From contig CP136892.1 of NCBI GenBank assembly GCA_034359265.1, forward strand, positions 81,398,001 through 81,462,000: DNA of 64,000 bases, in the 5' to 3' direction. Under the pieces are notes generated by a model that searched no databases, was not told where the DNA came from, and saw only the letters and a list, made by a program, of their open reading frames with translations. A program made the translations under genes and the position numbers. How positions within the stretch are numbered: the stretch's first letter is position 1; each line of letters opens with the position of its first letter. Below are positions 36,999 through 47,100 of the stretch, in pieces. Origin of the DNA: Canna indica (Eukaryota; Streptophyta; Magnoliopsida; Zingiberales; Cannaceae).

Positions 36999-37563
36999 TA
37001 GGGATGGCAACGGTTCGGTTAACTACACTTTTGGAGATTAATCGAAACCGAAATCGATTTTCAAACCCGCTAACCGAAATAGAAATCGAAACCAAAATCA
37101 GTCGATTTCAAAAGCTTATATTCGAAACCGAAACCGACTCGGTTTCGATTATCCGCGGATAATCGAAACCAAATTTTTCGATTCGAATAGAACCGGTTAT
37201 CCATTTACTAATTGGTTAACCGGTAGTAAACGGATAACCGATTCAAACATTAGTAACAAAATCGGTTTCGGATACCGGTTAACCGTAAAAAACCGGTAGT
37301 AAACGGATAACTGGTTCAAAGATTAATAATAAAATCAGTTTTGGATACCGGTTAATCGCAAAAAACCGGTAACCGAAATCGAATATATAACCGGTTTCGG
37401 TTACCGATTAATCGTGGCCCAATAATCGAAATCGAACCGATTTTAAACAGTTTTTAGTTTTTACTATCCGAAACCGAAACCGAAACCGAACCGCAAATCC
37501 ACTATCCAAAACCAAATTTTGCGGTTCGATTAATCGGTTAATCGGTTTGAATTGTCATCCCTA
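36999..37563. mobile_element. hAT-type MITE (copy 3), directly upstream of the HYC gene
   Basis: The ends are TAGGGATGGCAACGG and the inverted AATTGTCATCCCTA. Flanks GTTCTTGG (36991-36998) and GTTCGGGG (37564-37571) agree at 6 of 8 bases. The interior is densely packed with AACCGA/TCGGTT words on both strands. It ends 148 bp before the preferred HYC start codon. Confidence 0.78.
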
Positions 37564-37711
37564 GTTCGGGGTGAGCCGTGAGTTGTGAGACCTGTCACGT
37601 TTGACGCACGTGTCAGATGCTGTTGTAAAGGGGCCAACAACCGCTGCCGATCTAGCCGACATCGAGGCCAGAAGGGAGGGAGACGGGATCGCCCTCCGCC
37701 TAGACTCCGAG

Positions 37712-39064
37712 ATGCCGACCGCCGCCGGCTCCCCTTCCTCTTCCTCCTCCACCACCACCACCTCCACCGCCATCGAACTCGTCGACAATCCCATGTACAA
37801 TCTTAACGGCGCCGCCGGCGGGGCTCCCGCGGGGAGCGCGATGCAGTCCTGGTGGGAGTCCATCTCCAAAGCCCGCTCCCGGATCCTCTCCCTCTCCTCT
37901 TTACTGTCGTCGCCGGACCTCGCCTCGCTGGCTGACTCTGACCGGCCCGCCCGCTCCCTCCTCGAATCCCCAGCCGCCTACGCCGCGCTCTCCGCCGCGC
38001 TATCCGCTCCCTCCTCTGGATCCGGTGATGATCCCCTCTGCCAGTGGCTCTACGACACCTTCCAGTCCTCCGACCCCGACCTCCGCCTCGTTGCCCTCTC
38101 CTTCCTCCCCCTCCTAGCGGGCCTCTATCTCTCCCGAGTTGTCTCCTCCTCGACCTCCTCCGCCGCCAACCCGCCTTCCCTGGCCGGGTTCGAGGCCGTC
38201 CTCCTCGCGCTCTACTCTGCTGAGGTCAAAGTGCGGGCCGGAAAACCAGTACTTGTCTCCATCCCCGATCTCTCCCTGCCCTCCCTCTATCACACACCTC
38301 GCCACTCACCGCGCCCCTCCGCGCCTTCTCGCCATCCCTCCCCCGCCACTACTTCACCGCCATCGCGTGCTTCTGTTGGTGTGCTTTCCCCACCTCTGGA
38401 GCCGCAAGTTGCCGTAAAGTCCACCAAGCGCGCGTGCATTGTCGCGGTGGCACTTGACTCCTACTACAAGAAGATATCATCCATGCCCTGCCGCTCAAAG
38501 ATCGACCTCTGTGAGTTTGTTGCTGCCTGGGCTGGCCAGGATTGTTCATGCCGCTTCGAACTTGATGACGGTGACCTGAATCCGCCCTCGCTTTGCTCCT
38601 CCCCATCCTCGTCGTCCTCATCGCCTCAAGTCAGGATCTCTTCTGGTGATAACGGAGGAATTGTAGGCGCTGCAGAGGAGATGCGGAAATTAGCTATCCG
38701 GGAGGGCCATAATGGCAGTCAATGTAATGGGGATGAGGAAGAGGGTAGAGTTTCAGCGAGGGGTTCAAGAGTTCCTCTCCCTTGGGAGCTTTTGCAGCCA
38801 GTGCTCAGGATCCTAGGGCACTGTCTCCTCGCACCTCTGAATCCTCAGGAGGTGAGGGATTCGGCATCCATGGCTGTGCGGTGTGTATATGCTCGGGCAT
38901 CACACGATCTACTGCCTCAAGCTATCTTGGCTTCCCGGAGCTTGATTCAGCTGGATAACAGTGCAAGGAAAGTTGCAAAACCTCAATGTGCCCTGAGCAA
39001 TTCTTCAAAACCTAACACGCCAAGCAAGCCGAAGAAGCCAGAAGTTTTCTTGGTCTCTAAATGA
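37712..39064 (+). CDS. HYC: Hyccin (FAM126) family protein of the PI4K-alpha complex
   Basis: A single-exon gene of 450 aa from the ATG at 37712. The frame is open from 37601, which would add 37 residues with no family support. The conserved hyccin domain begins with NWWES-like SWWESISKARSRIL (about 46-59) and continues with DDPLCQWLYDTF (106-117), GFEAVLLALYSAEVK (159-173), VSIPDLSLPSLYHTPR (182-197) and, near the end, LPWELLQPVLRILGHCLL. In plants, HYC1/HYC2 join NPG and EFOP proteins to hold PI4K-alpha-1 at the plasma membrane for PI4P synthesis (At5g21050 and At5g64090 homologues). Ser- and Pro-rich low-complexity segments separate the domain blocks. GC content falls steeply from 5' to 3'. 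Confidence 0.85.
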   Translation: MPTAAGSPSSSSSTTTTSTAIELVDNPMYNLNGAAGGAPAGSAMQSWWESISKARSRILSLSSLLSSPDLASLADSDRPARSLLESPAAYAALSAALSAPSSGSGDDPLCQWLYDTFQSSDPDLRLVALSFLPLLAGLYLSRVVSSSTSSAANPPSLAGFEAVLLALYSAEVKVRAGKPVLVSIPDLSLPSLYHTPRHSPRPSAPSRHPSPATTSPPSRASVGVLSPPLEPQVAVKSTKRACIVAVALDSYYKKISSMPCRSKIDLCEFVAAWAGQDCSCRFELDDGDLNPPSLCSSPSSSSSSPQVRISSGDNGGIVGAAEEMRKLAIREGHNGSQCNGDEEEGRVSARGSRVPLPWELLQPVLRILGHCLLAPLNPQEVRDSASMAVRCVYARASHDLLPQAILASRSLIQLDNSARKVAKPQCALSNSSKPNTPSKPKKPEVFLVSK

Positions 39065-40686
39065 CCTTTGAGTAAGTATTATATAGCTGGTGTTTGAAGA
39101 AACAAGCAGTGTGGCTATGTTATCATTTTAAGATAAGTTATATTATTGTGCTGAGTCTCTTGCATGGGTCTAAGATTGTTAATGATGACACTCAAGTTAG
39201 CTAGTACTGAATGTATCTTATGTTCTTTCTCTTGTAAGATAATGGCCATACATATTTAATAGATATTGTTTTTGTTTTTTGTTGTTGTTGCATGGAACGT
39301 AATGTGCCATAGTAGGTTGTGCTTTGATGAGGTTATAGTCTGTTATTTAGTTTTAATTTCCTGAATAAACCCATAGAAACTTGTAGCATGTAATACCTAA
39401 ATGAAGAGGCAATTCTCTGTGTAATTTGTTTCCATACTAATCTTTGGTAGCTTTAGCTTTACTTGCTAAATTTAATAATGAGTTTGTAGTTCTGTTCTGG
39501 TTTGCAAATATATTCTAGAGTTTCAGAAATTACCCTGGTAGATAGGCTTGTGTTCCAAAGCCAACTTTTTTTTTCTTGGATATTGTCGTATGTTTCTAAT
39601 AATTCAGGCAATTGGACCTAATTGGCCTAATCTAATATCCATAATTTATTATGAATCTACCACAAATTGAAGCAGAGTTGGTAGATTTTGATTATCAAGG
39701 TTGGCTCTATGCAGAATGATGCATGGTTGACCTCATATTTATGATTTTGTGCTGGTGACTTCCATTAATGGTGAATTGCATGCCCCTTCAACCATAGTGT
39801 TGACTGTTGAATGGATTAGATGGTAGAAAATGATTAAAAACAGAGTACCTATCATGATCGTATTTGCATGTTTGTGTACTGGAGTAAATATAGCTAGTCC
39901 TGTTTCATATATGTTTAGAACATGCACACAACTCCGTCACATATTGGATTTAATTTTACAAAAAAATGATATTTAGACCAATAAGTTTGATCCATACCAT
40001 TGCTTGAGGTATATAACTTATGAGGTTCATTTTTTATTAACTTGTTATGGTTTTGATATATTGCTAACTAATGTTATAGAACCATATCAGTATTGGGTTG
40101 GTGATTGGTACCTTGCTATGGAGTATGGACAGATACCCTGTTGACCATGCAAACTTATCTGTAAGAATTATTCTTCTCTAACCTTCAAACACTATAATGG
40201 TGTACCCATTTTCTTATGGTGCCCATTTCATGAATCTGTGCCAGGAATAATTGTCAAAGAAACCAGTATTGTCTTATAGTGTTTTATTTGATATTTTTAG
40301 TAATTTATATTCTAGAAGGTGTTTGCGCTGTAGTTGGATTAAGTTTCACAAATTATGCTATTGTTACTATTTTCTTTTTCTTTTGGTGTGCATGCGTCCA
40401 CACACATTAATCGTTCTTTTGACAATCAAACAATAGTAAATAATTAACTAATTTATGATGATGAATTCCTAAAAATGAAGAAATGTTGTAATTGTGATGT
40501 TCATTCTCGGTTATATCCTTTGCCTGTAAATTTTCCTAGCATCATGCCATCATTAGTTTGATCATATGTTAAGCATTTAGAAATTACTAGTTATTATTTT
40601 CCTCACACCATTTTATGCAGATACAGCTATCTGACAAATTTGGTAGAAGTATGACGCCTCATATTGGCAAAAGGAACATCTTTGCT
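39065..40686. other. 3' UTR and spacer after HYC
   Basis: About 1.6 kb of non-coding AT-rich DNA. I cannot place the 3' end of the transcript; no repeat with clear ends was found. Confidence 0.45.
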
Positions 40687-40800
40687 GCCAACCGTGGGTA
40701 GCACAATTGGTGACAATATGTTGAACGTTGTCTAGAGATCTTAGGTTCGAACTCTAGTATGATTTACCTATTGTGATTTTCTATTTTTGTTATAAAAAAA
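40687..40800 (+). repeat. SINE copy C (best-preserved copy)
   Basis: Head GGGTAGCACAATTGGTGACA, intact box B GGTTCGAACTC, body ACCTATTGTGATTTTCTATT and an A tail. Target duplication AACATCTTTGCT (40675-40686) and AACATCTTGCT (40801-40811), differing by one T. The intact pol III B box makes it the reference copy in the window. Confidence 0.82.
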
Positions 40801-40811
40801 AACATCTTGCT

Positions 40812-41810
40812 CAAAGGTTTCAGTTTGCTGCCACGGATGGTTGCCAACTATAAAATATAATAATTCGGATGGTCGCCAACTATAAAATATAATAATTAAT
40901 AGAAGATCAGGATTTTAAATAAAGTTGTAAAAATTGAAAAAAATGCAAATAACATGATTGAAACTTATTTTATTTAGTATTTATTATTATTTATTTATTT
41001 ATTATTATTATATAAATCTTATAACTATCCATTTTTGCTATCATGAGATGTATTGATTGTTGTGGATCATTTGATCTGAATGAAATTTGGAATGGGTACA
41101 CTGGAACATGATATGAATTACTTAAAAAATAAACGAATTCATTCTATAGCGGATCTGTTAAGGGATCAATTCGGACTTGTCTAATATTGTGATCATCGTT
41201 GATCAGCAAGAAGAATATACGGCTCTTCGAGAATGTGTAATTTTGGGATTCCGACGATTTATTTAATCGATACAAATTGTGATCCAAATCTCGCAGATAT
41301 TTTTTATTCCAGCCAACGATGATGCTATAGCTTCAATCCGATTGGTTCTTAACAAATTAGTATCTGCAATTTGTGAGTGCAATATGTGAGGACCGTTAAT
41401 TTTTATTTTTGTTTTGGGGGATTTTATAGGGGCATAATCTATGAATTTACCACTTTTAAATTTACAGCATCGACGTATAATTAAAAATAAAAAATTACAT
41501 GTTTCAGAGTAGGCAAATAGGCAATCTGAGGCATATTATACACTATCAAATAATCTTATATGATAATCTAGAATTCTAGATTATTGGATTATCTTATATA
41601 ATATCAATCAAAATTATTTAAAAAAGTATTCTAAAATTCAGTACACCTAATAATGTTATTATAAAAATGTTGGAAATTCGAATACTTTGTTTGGCATAAC
41701 AACAAGAATATTATTGAAAATTTAAAATTAATTAATCTAAATGTCCTCATGTTTGTTAACATATTTTTCAAAATAGCATGCAAGATGTTTGCAAAATTAA
41801 TTTTTAAAAA
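40812..41810. other. Unassigned AT-rich spacer
   Basis: No supported gene or repeat boundary; a short duplicated stretch (GGTTGCCAACTATAAAATAT-like) occurs near 40838-40895. Confidence 0.4.
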
Positions 41811-43577
41811 GAAAAATTGTACAAAAATGCCCCTAACATTTTTCACGAGTACTAAAATGCTCATAAGATTTTTTTTTGGATAAAAAATACCCCTTACGTT
41901 ATGGAATTAGGTACAAAAATACCCCTATATGTAAACGACGTTAATTGAGGGATAAATGAGCTGACGTGGTTAATGATTGAGACTGATGATGTTGACATGT
42001 GGCGTGCATGCAGGCCAAGATATTTTCTCACGGGTACTAAAATGCCTCTAATATTTTCTGACAGATACTAAAATACTTCTAACATTTTCTCATGGGTACT
42101 AAAATGTACTAACGTTTGTTTTGGAATTAAAATAGCCCTGAGGTTATTGAAAATGGTACAAAAATGACAATAAACTAACTTTTGTTATGTGAAACTTAAG
42201 GAGATGTCATGGATGTTGACAAAAATGTTAACTTTACATGTGACACACGTGCAGAGAGCAACTAGCCACACAAGTGACACGTAAGAAATCGAAAATCAAA
42301 AATTTAGAAAATAAAATCCGAAATTGAAATCATCAAATCAGTTAATCAAAAATTTTGGTTTGGTTTCAGACCAATTTTTCGATTAACTGATTTTTTAAAT
42401 TTTTTGCTCACCCCTACTTTGCATCTTACGTGTCGTTTGCGTGACAAGTTGCTCTATGCATGTACGCCACGTGTAAAGTCAACATGTCTATCAGTATTCA
42501 CGACTAGGGATGGCAATATTACCCGTACCCGCGGATACCCGCGGATATTTACCCGACACGGGTCGGGTATGGTAAACATATTATACCCACGGGTACGAGT
42601 ACGGGTATAAATTTTTACCCATTTAATAAATGTGTACGGGTATGGATACTATACTATCCACACCCGCGGATACCCGCTACCCGCCAATATATATGAAAAA
42701 TTAAATTTATGATTTTATATATTAATATTTAATGAAAAATTTAAAAATAAATCTAAATATAATATATTTTTAGGGATATCAATTTCCAATTTTAATTGAA
42801 AGTACCTTGATTTTAAATTTAATTTTGGTTTTAAATATAATGTTGCATAAATGATTATTGATATTTCTTAAGATAATTTTATGATTTAGAATTTAATTGT
42901 TACGTGGTTTATTTTATGGATTAATGTTTCTCAACCAAGTTATTAATAGTGGTGAAATGAGAATCATTGGTGGTATACTATTATAATAAAATAAAAATTC
43001 TTGTCATATATTAAATGGGTATCCGCGGATATCCGCGGGTATCAATTACCCGCGAGGGTGCGGGTGATGGATATCCATCGCGGGTGCGGGTGCGGGTACG
43101 GGAGACGGGTTTAGTAAACGGGTGCGGGTGCGGGTGTGGCACTATCCGCCCCGAACCCGCCCCGTTGACATCCCTATTCACGACATATCCGTTAAGTCTC
43201 ACCCAACAAAAGTTAGCTTGGTGTTATTTTTATACAATTTTCAATAACCACATGGGTATTTTAGCTCCAAAACAAATATTATGGGCATTTTAGTACCCGT
43301 GAGAAAACGTTATGGGTATTTTAGTACCCGTGAGAAAACGTCAGGGGCATTTTAGTACTTGGGAGAAAATGTCTTGGCTTGCATGTGCGCCACGTGTCCA
43401 CGTAATCAGTCCCAATCATCAGCCACGTCAGCTCCGTTATCCATCCATTAACGTTGTTTATCTATAAGGATATTTTTGTACCCAATTCCATAACGTCAGA
43501 GGTATTTTTGATAAAAAAAAGTATGAACATTTTAGTACATATGAGAAAATATTATGGATATTTTTGTATCATTTTCC
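41811..43577. mobile_element. Long-TIR foldback MULE, copy 2, interrupted by a hAT element
   Basis: The same family as 13579-14632. The left arm begins GAAAAATTGTACAAAAATG and the right arm ends CATTTTTGTATCATTTTCC. Flanks TTTTAAAAA are identical 9-bp copies (41802-41810 and 43578-43586). Without the nested hAT and its duplication, the element would be about 1087 bp, close to copy 1. It ends about 540 bp before the DRMY1-like start codon. Confidence 0.85.
42505..43176. mobile_element. hAT-type MITE nested in the foldback MULE
   Basis: The ends are TAGGGATGGCAATA and the inverted GTTGACATCCCTA. A perfect 8-bp duplication TTCACGAC is at 42497-42504 and 43177-43184. Subterminal zones hold repeated ACCCGCGGATACCCGC and GGGTGCGGGTGCGGGT words, while the centre is AT-rich. 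It is a different subfamily from the AACCGA-rich elements. No ORF. Confidence 0.9.
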
Positions 43578-43586
43578 TTTTAAAAA

Positions 43587-44120
43587 CCACTCATTCATGC
43601 TAAAAAAATTATAATAATGAATTTAAATTTTTAAAATTTTAAATTATTAAATTTTTAGAATTTTAAATGATGATAATTCATTAATTAATTGATAAATGAT
43701 TATATAATTTTATTAAAGATATTAAATGATAATAAAAAATGAGTGAGTGAGTGAGACTGAGAGGTAGAAAGAAAGACAATTTCCTAAATAGTAGTTGATG
43801 GGAAGTCGTGTAATTTTGGGCCCGGTTCAAGGAAAAAACCGATCCGATTCGGTCGAGCCAATCTGAGGGTTTAATTCGATTGAGATTTCGCGAACTCACT
43901 TGCTGCCCAGTCCACCTCCCTTGACCCTCGATCCTCTCTCCTCCGACGGCGCCCTTCCCTTCCGCCACTTTCTTTCTTCCCCGTACGCTGTTCACGGCAC
44001 CGCCTCTTGCTCGGTTCGCCCCCGCCGTGAGAGAGGGTGCCTGAGAACCGATCGGAACTGTGTTCGACCCCGTAAGTTGCGGACCTTCTTCACGGCTCGC
44101 ACTTCTTTCAATTCGGCTCG
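43587..44120 (+). promoter_or_regulatory. Promoter and leader of the DRMY1-like gene
   Basis: TGGGCC at about 43817-43822 is followed by CT-rich and GC-rich leader DNA up to the ATG at 44121. The frame open across 43900-44124 begins with TTG, not ATG, and is not called. Upstream is the foldback MULE. Confidence 0.45.
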
Positions 44121-47100
44121 ATGACGTCGGTGTCGGGGAAGGCGAAGAAGGTCAGCATCAGCGAGGAAGATGTGTCTTTGCTGGTGCAGAGGTTCATTGT
44201 TGATCTCAGGCGTACCTACTGTTCGTTTGTTTCTTTATTGGAGAGAAACGGGGAGAAGAGAAGGGAAATGATTCCTTTCCCTTGTTTGGTTAGGAATAGG
44301 GAGAAAAGGAAAGAGAAGAAATTTACTCTGCCTCCTTTTCTTATTTTCTTCGGCTTTGTTTGGATAGAAAACTCGGGCATTATATAATGGTGCTATTTAT
44401 TTTGAGATTTTTGTGTTTACTTTTGAGCTGGATAAGGATTTTTCTGTGAATAGAGAAAAAACCACCTGCTTGTTTTCAACAGCTAATCATGTGAATAGTT
44501 GTTGTACAATTAGCTTCAAAGGATATTTTCTGTTAGCTTTTGTTCGAATATATTTACCAAATTAATAAATGCAGTATTCTATTTCTGCATACCAATATTG
44601 TGTGCACTCAGCATCTCAAAGCTTGATGGTGTATATTGATAGTTTTCAAAATTGGAATAAAGAACACTATTCTAAATATGCGAATCATGAAATTATGCTC
44701 AGGAATAATGATTATGCAATGTTCTGTTGAAATTGCAATTGTGATTATCATTTTCAATGTTTCTCACTGAATGAGCTCGGTTCTTGTAGGTACAACCCAA
44801 CTACAATACTTAATCTCCTGCAAGAGGTTTCTCAGGTTGCTTGTTTTAAAATAGATTGGAATGCACTTGTCAAGAGAACTGCAACTGGAATTACCAATGC
44901 TCGAGAGTACCAGATGGTTTGGCGCTATTTGGCTTACCATCATCCATTGCTGGAAAAAATAGAAGATGGAGCTGAACCTTTGGTTTGTACTTCGTTCATT
45001 TCTTTTTGTGCTTATTTCAGCATCATGAGCGCTTCCTAGTGCCAGCATGATGGATTGTATCATATTAGAGTGATTAGCTTTTTGTTCCTGCAACAGTCCA
45101 CTTGACAGTCTTGACATGATTTGAATTAAATTTCTTTTCTCAATTGCTTCTTTCATAAGCTGTTAGGATTTGCTGCATGTTGTCTCTTGTTCACAAAATA
45201 TCTAAATGTATTTTGTTTTTTTAATTGTGTGAATAGTACCTCTAGCTATTTTTAGTAAGAATCTAGGCTCCACCATGTGTAATGAGCTCAATTTAGATTG
45301 ATTGATTATGCATCAAATCTTTGAATGGGGTAAACCATATCATGATTCTCCAAACCCCTTCTTCTTACCTATCTTGAGACCTTATTATGCAGCCTACTAT
45401 CTTCTCATTTTTGGTCATACCCCCAAACAGTTCCTTCCTATTAGAAGGAAGATTGCTGAATTTTATAAGAAAATAGCAATATTATCTGAACCTTAGCTGC
45501 TTATTCTATTAATGTGTTGATCTAGTGATGGTAAAATTGTGAATATAAAAGTTTATAAACTTGAGCAAAAGACCTCATTTCAGTTGTTATCCCTTGCTTA
45601 AGCTGATGACTGTTTACCTCATTTCAGTCTGCCTGTTTGGATACAGTTTGGGATCACTGACAACATATCTAAACAAGGAGTCAGTATCTGGTGTGTGTTA
45701 GGAATTGGGATAGGATTTCCTAGCCTTTACTTATGCAATATTTTGCTCTCTTCCCCCTTGATTTGGATATAGCATCTATTTCTCCCAACAATTCCAATCG
45801 TACTGGTATTTTACTTTGTTATTACTGTTTGACTGAGATGGGGTTTAACAAAACTTGACCGGTCTGATGTAGGTTCCAAATTTCCAATCAACTGGAGTCA
45901 ATTTCCCAAATCAGATTGGTCCGATATTCTGCCATATGAGCTTCTCTTCTCCTTTGCTTAATAAATTATGCATCTCATCCTCATTCTCCATATTAGTCTT
46001 ACAAATCATCAGTTTATCTATATTATGAGTTTATCTAGCTTTCCTGACTAATTGATAGAGTTACTATTTTTAATTTCATTCCTGATTTGTGAAAAATGCA
46101 TAATTCCATGTGCTACATATGAGAATTGCAGGATGATGATAGTGATCTGGAAATAGAGGTAGAAGCTGTTCCTGCTCCCAGTAGTGAAGCCCTTGCTGAT
46201 GCTGATGCATGTGTCAAGGTATAACCATCTAATTTACATTTTGTTGTAGACGTTATATTTATTCTGTTGTTATAATCTTGAGCTTGTTATGAAGGCCAAT
46301 GGCACTATCTCTTCCTGTTTTTGTTAGTTTCTAATGTTTGTTTAAATTTTTTGCTTATGGATACTTCAAGATGACCTCCATTGGAGCAAACGGTAAGAAA
46401 GCTAGAGTTACAAGACAAAAATTGACTTGATACTGCATCCACAGCATTGACAGCTAAAATAATAATGTATCTCAATTTAAGACTTAGATCCACTTTGTTC
46501 AAATTAGATTATTTAAAAGCGAACGTGACTATTAGTGTTGTGCCACAATTACCATGGTAATCTTGACAACATGATTTATTATCTTGGAACCACAACATTA
46601 TCTGAGTGCCTTAGATTAGCAGTTTTTTTCAGTAGCAAGATATATTACTTGCTAGTTAACATAAATGTTGATTTTATTTATTTTGAGATATTTTGGTGGT
46701 AAAATATTTTTGATGTAATGATGAGGTTATTGAGAGTTTGACAAGCCTCCTAATTTGAGTATGGTGAGAAAGAACATTTTAAGTTATGAAAAGAACTTGT
46801 ATTTGTAGAGTTCATGAAGGACAATGGATAAAATGTGGAAGTAGAATGCAGTAAAGCCATGTCTACTTTGCGCATGTACTTATCTAGTGGGCATCATGTC
46901 TTAACTATCTAAAAGTTCCCAATAATCACACACCAAAGTTTATGCTGTTCCAGGAAATTTGAATCAAATATGACAAAGGGTTGTTAACAATAGTAAAAAA
47001 ACTCAATAATAAACCATTAATTGCATATGATCCCCCATCAGTATTTTCAAGAATATAAATGTTTAGATTGGTCTTTTTCCTAATAGCTTAAGCTTTTGGA

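Noticed and set aside
37601..37711. N-terminal extension of the hyccin ORF from the earlier ATG
   Set aside because: The 37 added residues have no counterpart in plant hyccin proteins as I know them and lie next to the transposon; the ATG at 37712 is preferred.
42500..43180. Regular GGGTGCGGGT/ACCCGCGG repeats considered as telomere-like, G-quadruplex array or CRISPR-like
   Set aside because: They lie inside a hAT element delimited by a perfect 8-bp duplication and are its subterminal repeats; there is no spacer/repeat regularity.
43900..44124. Open frame overlapping the DRMY1 start by ATGA
   Set aside because: It begins with TTG rather than ATG and has no family similarity, so it is not a credible upstream ORF.
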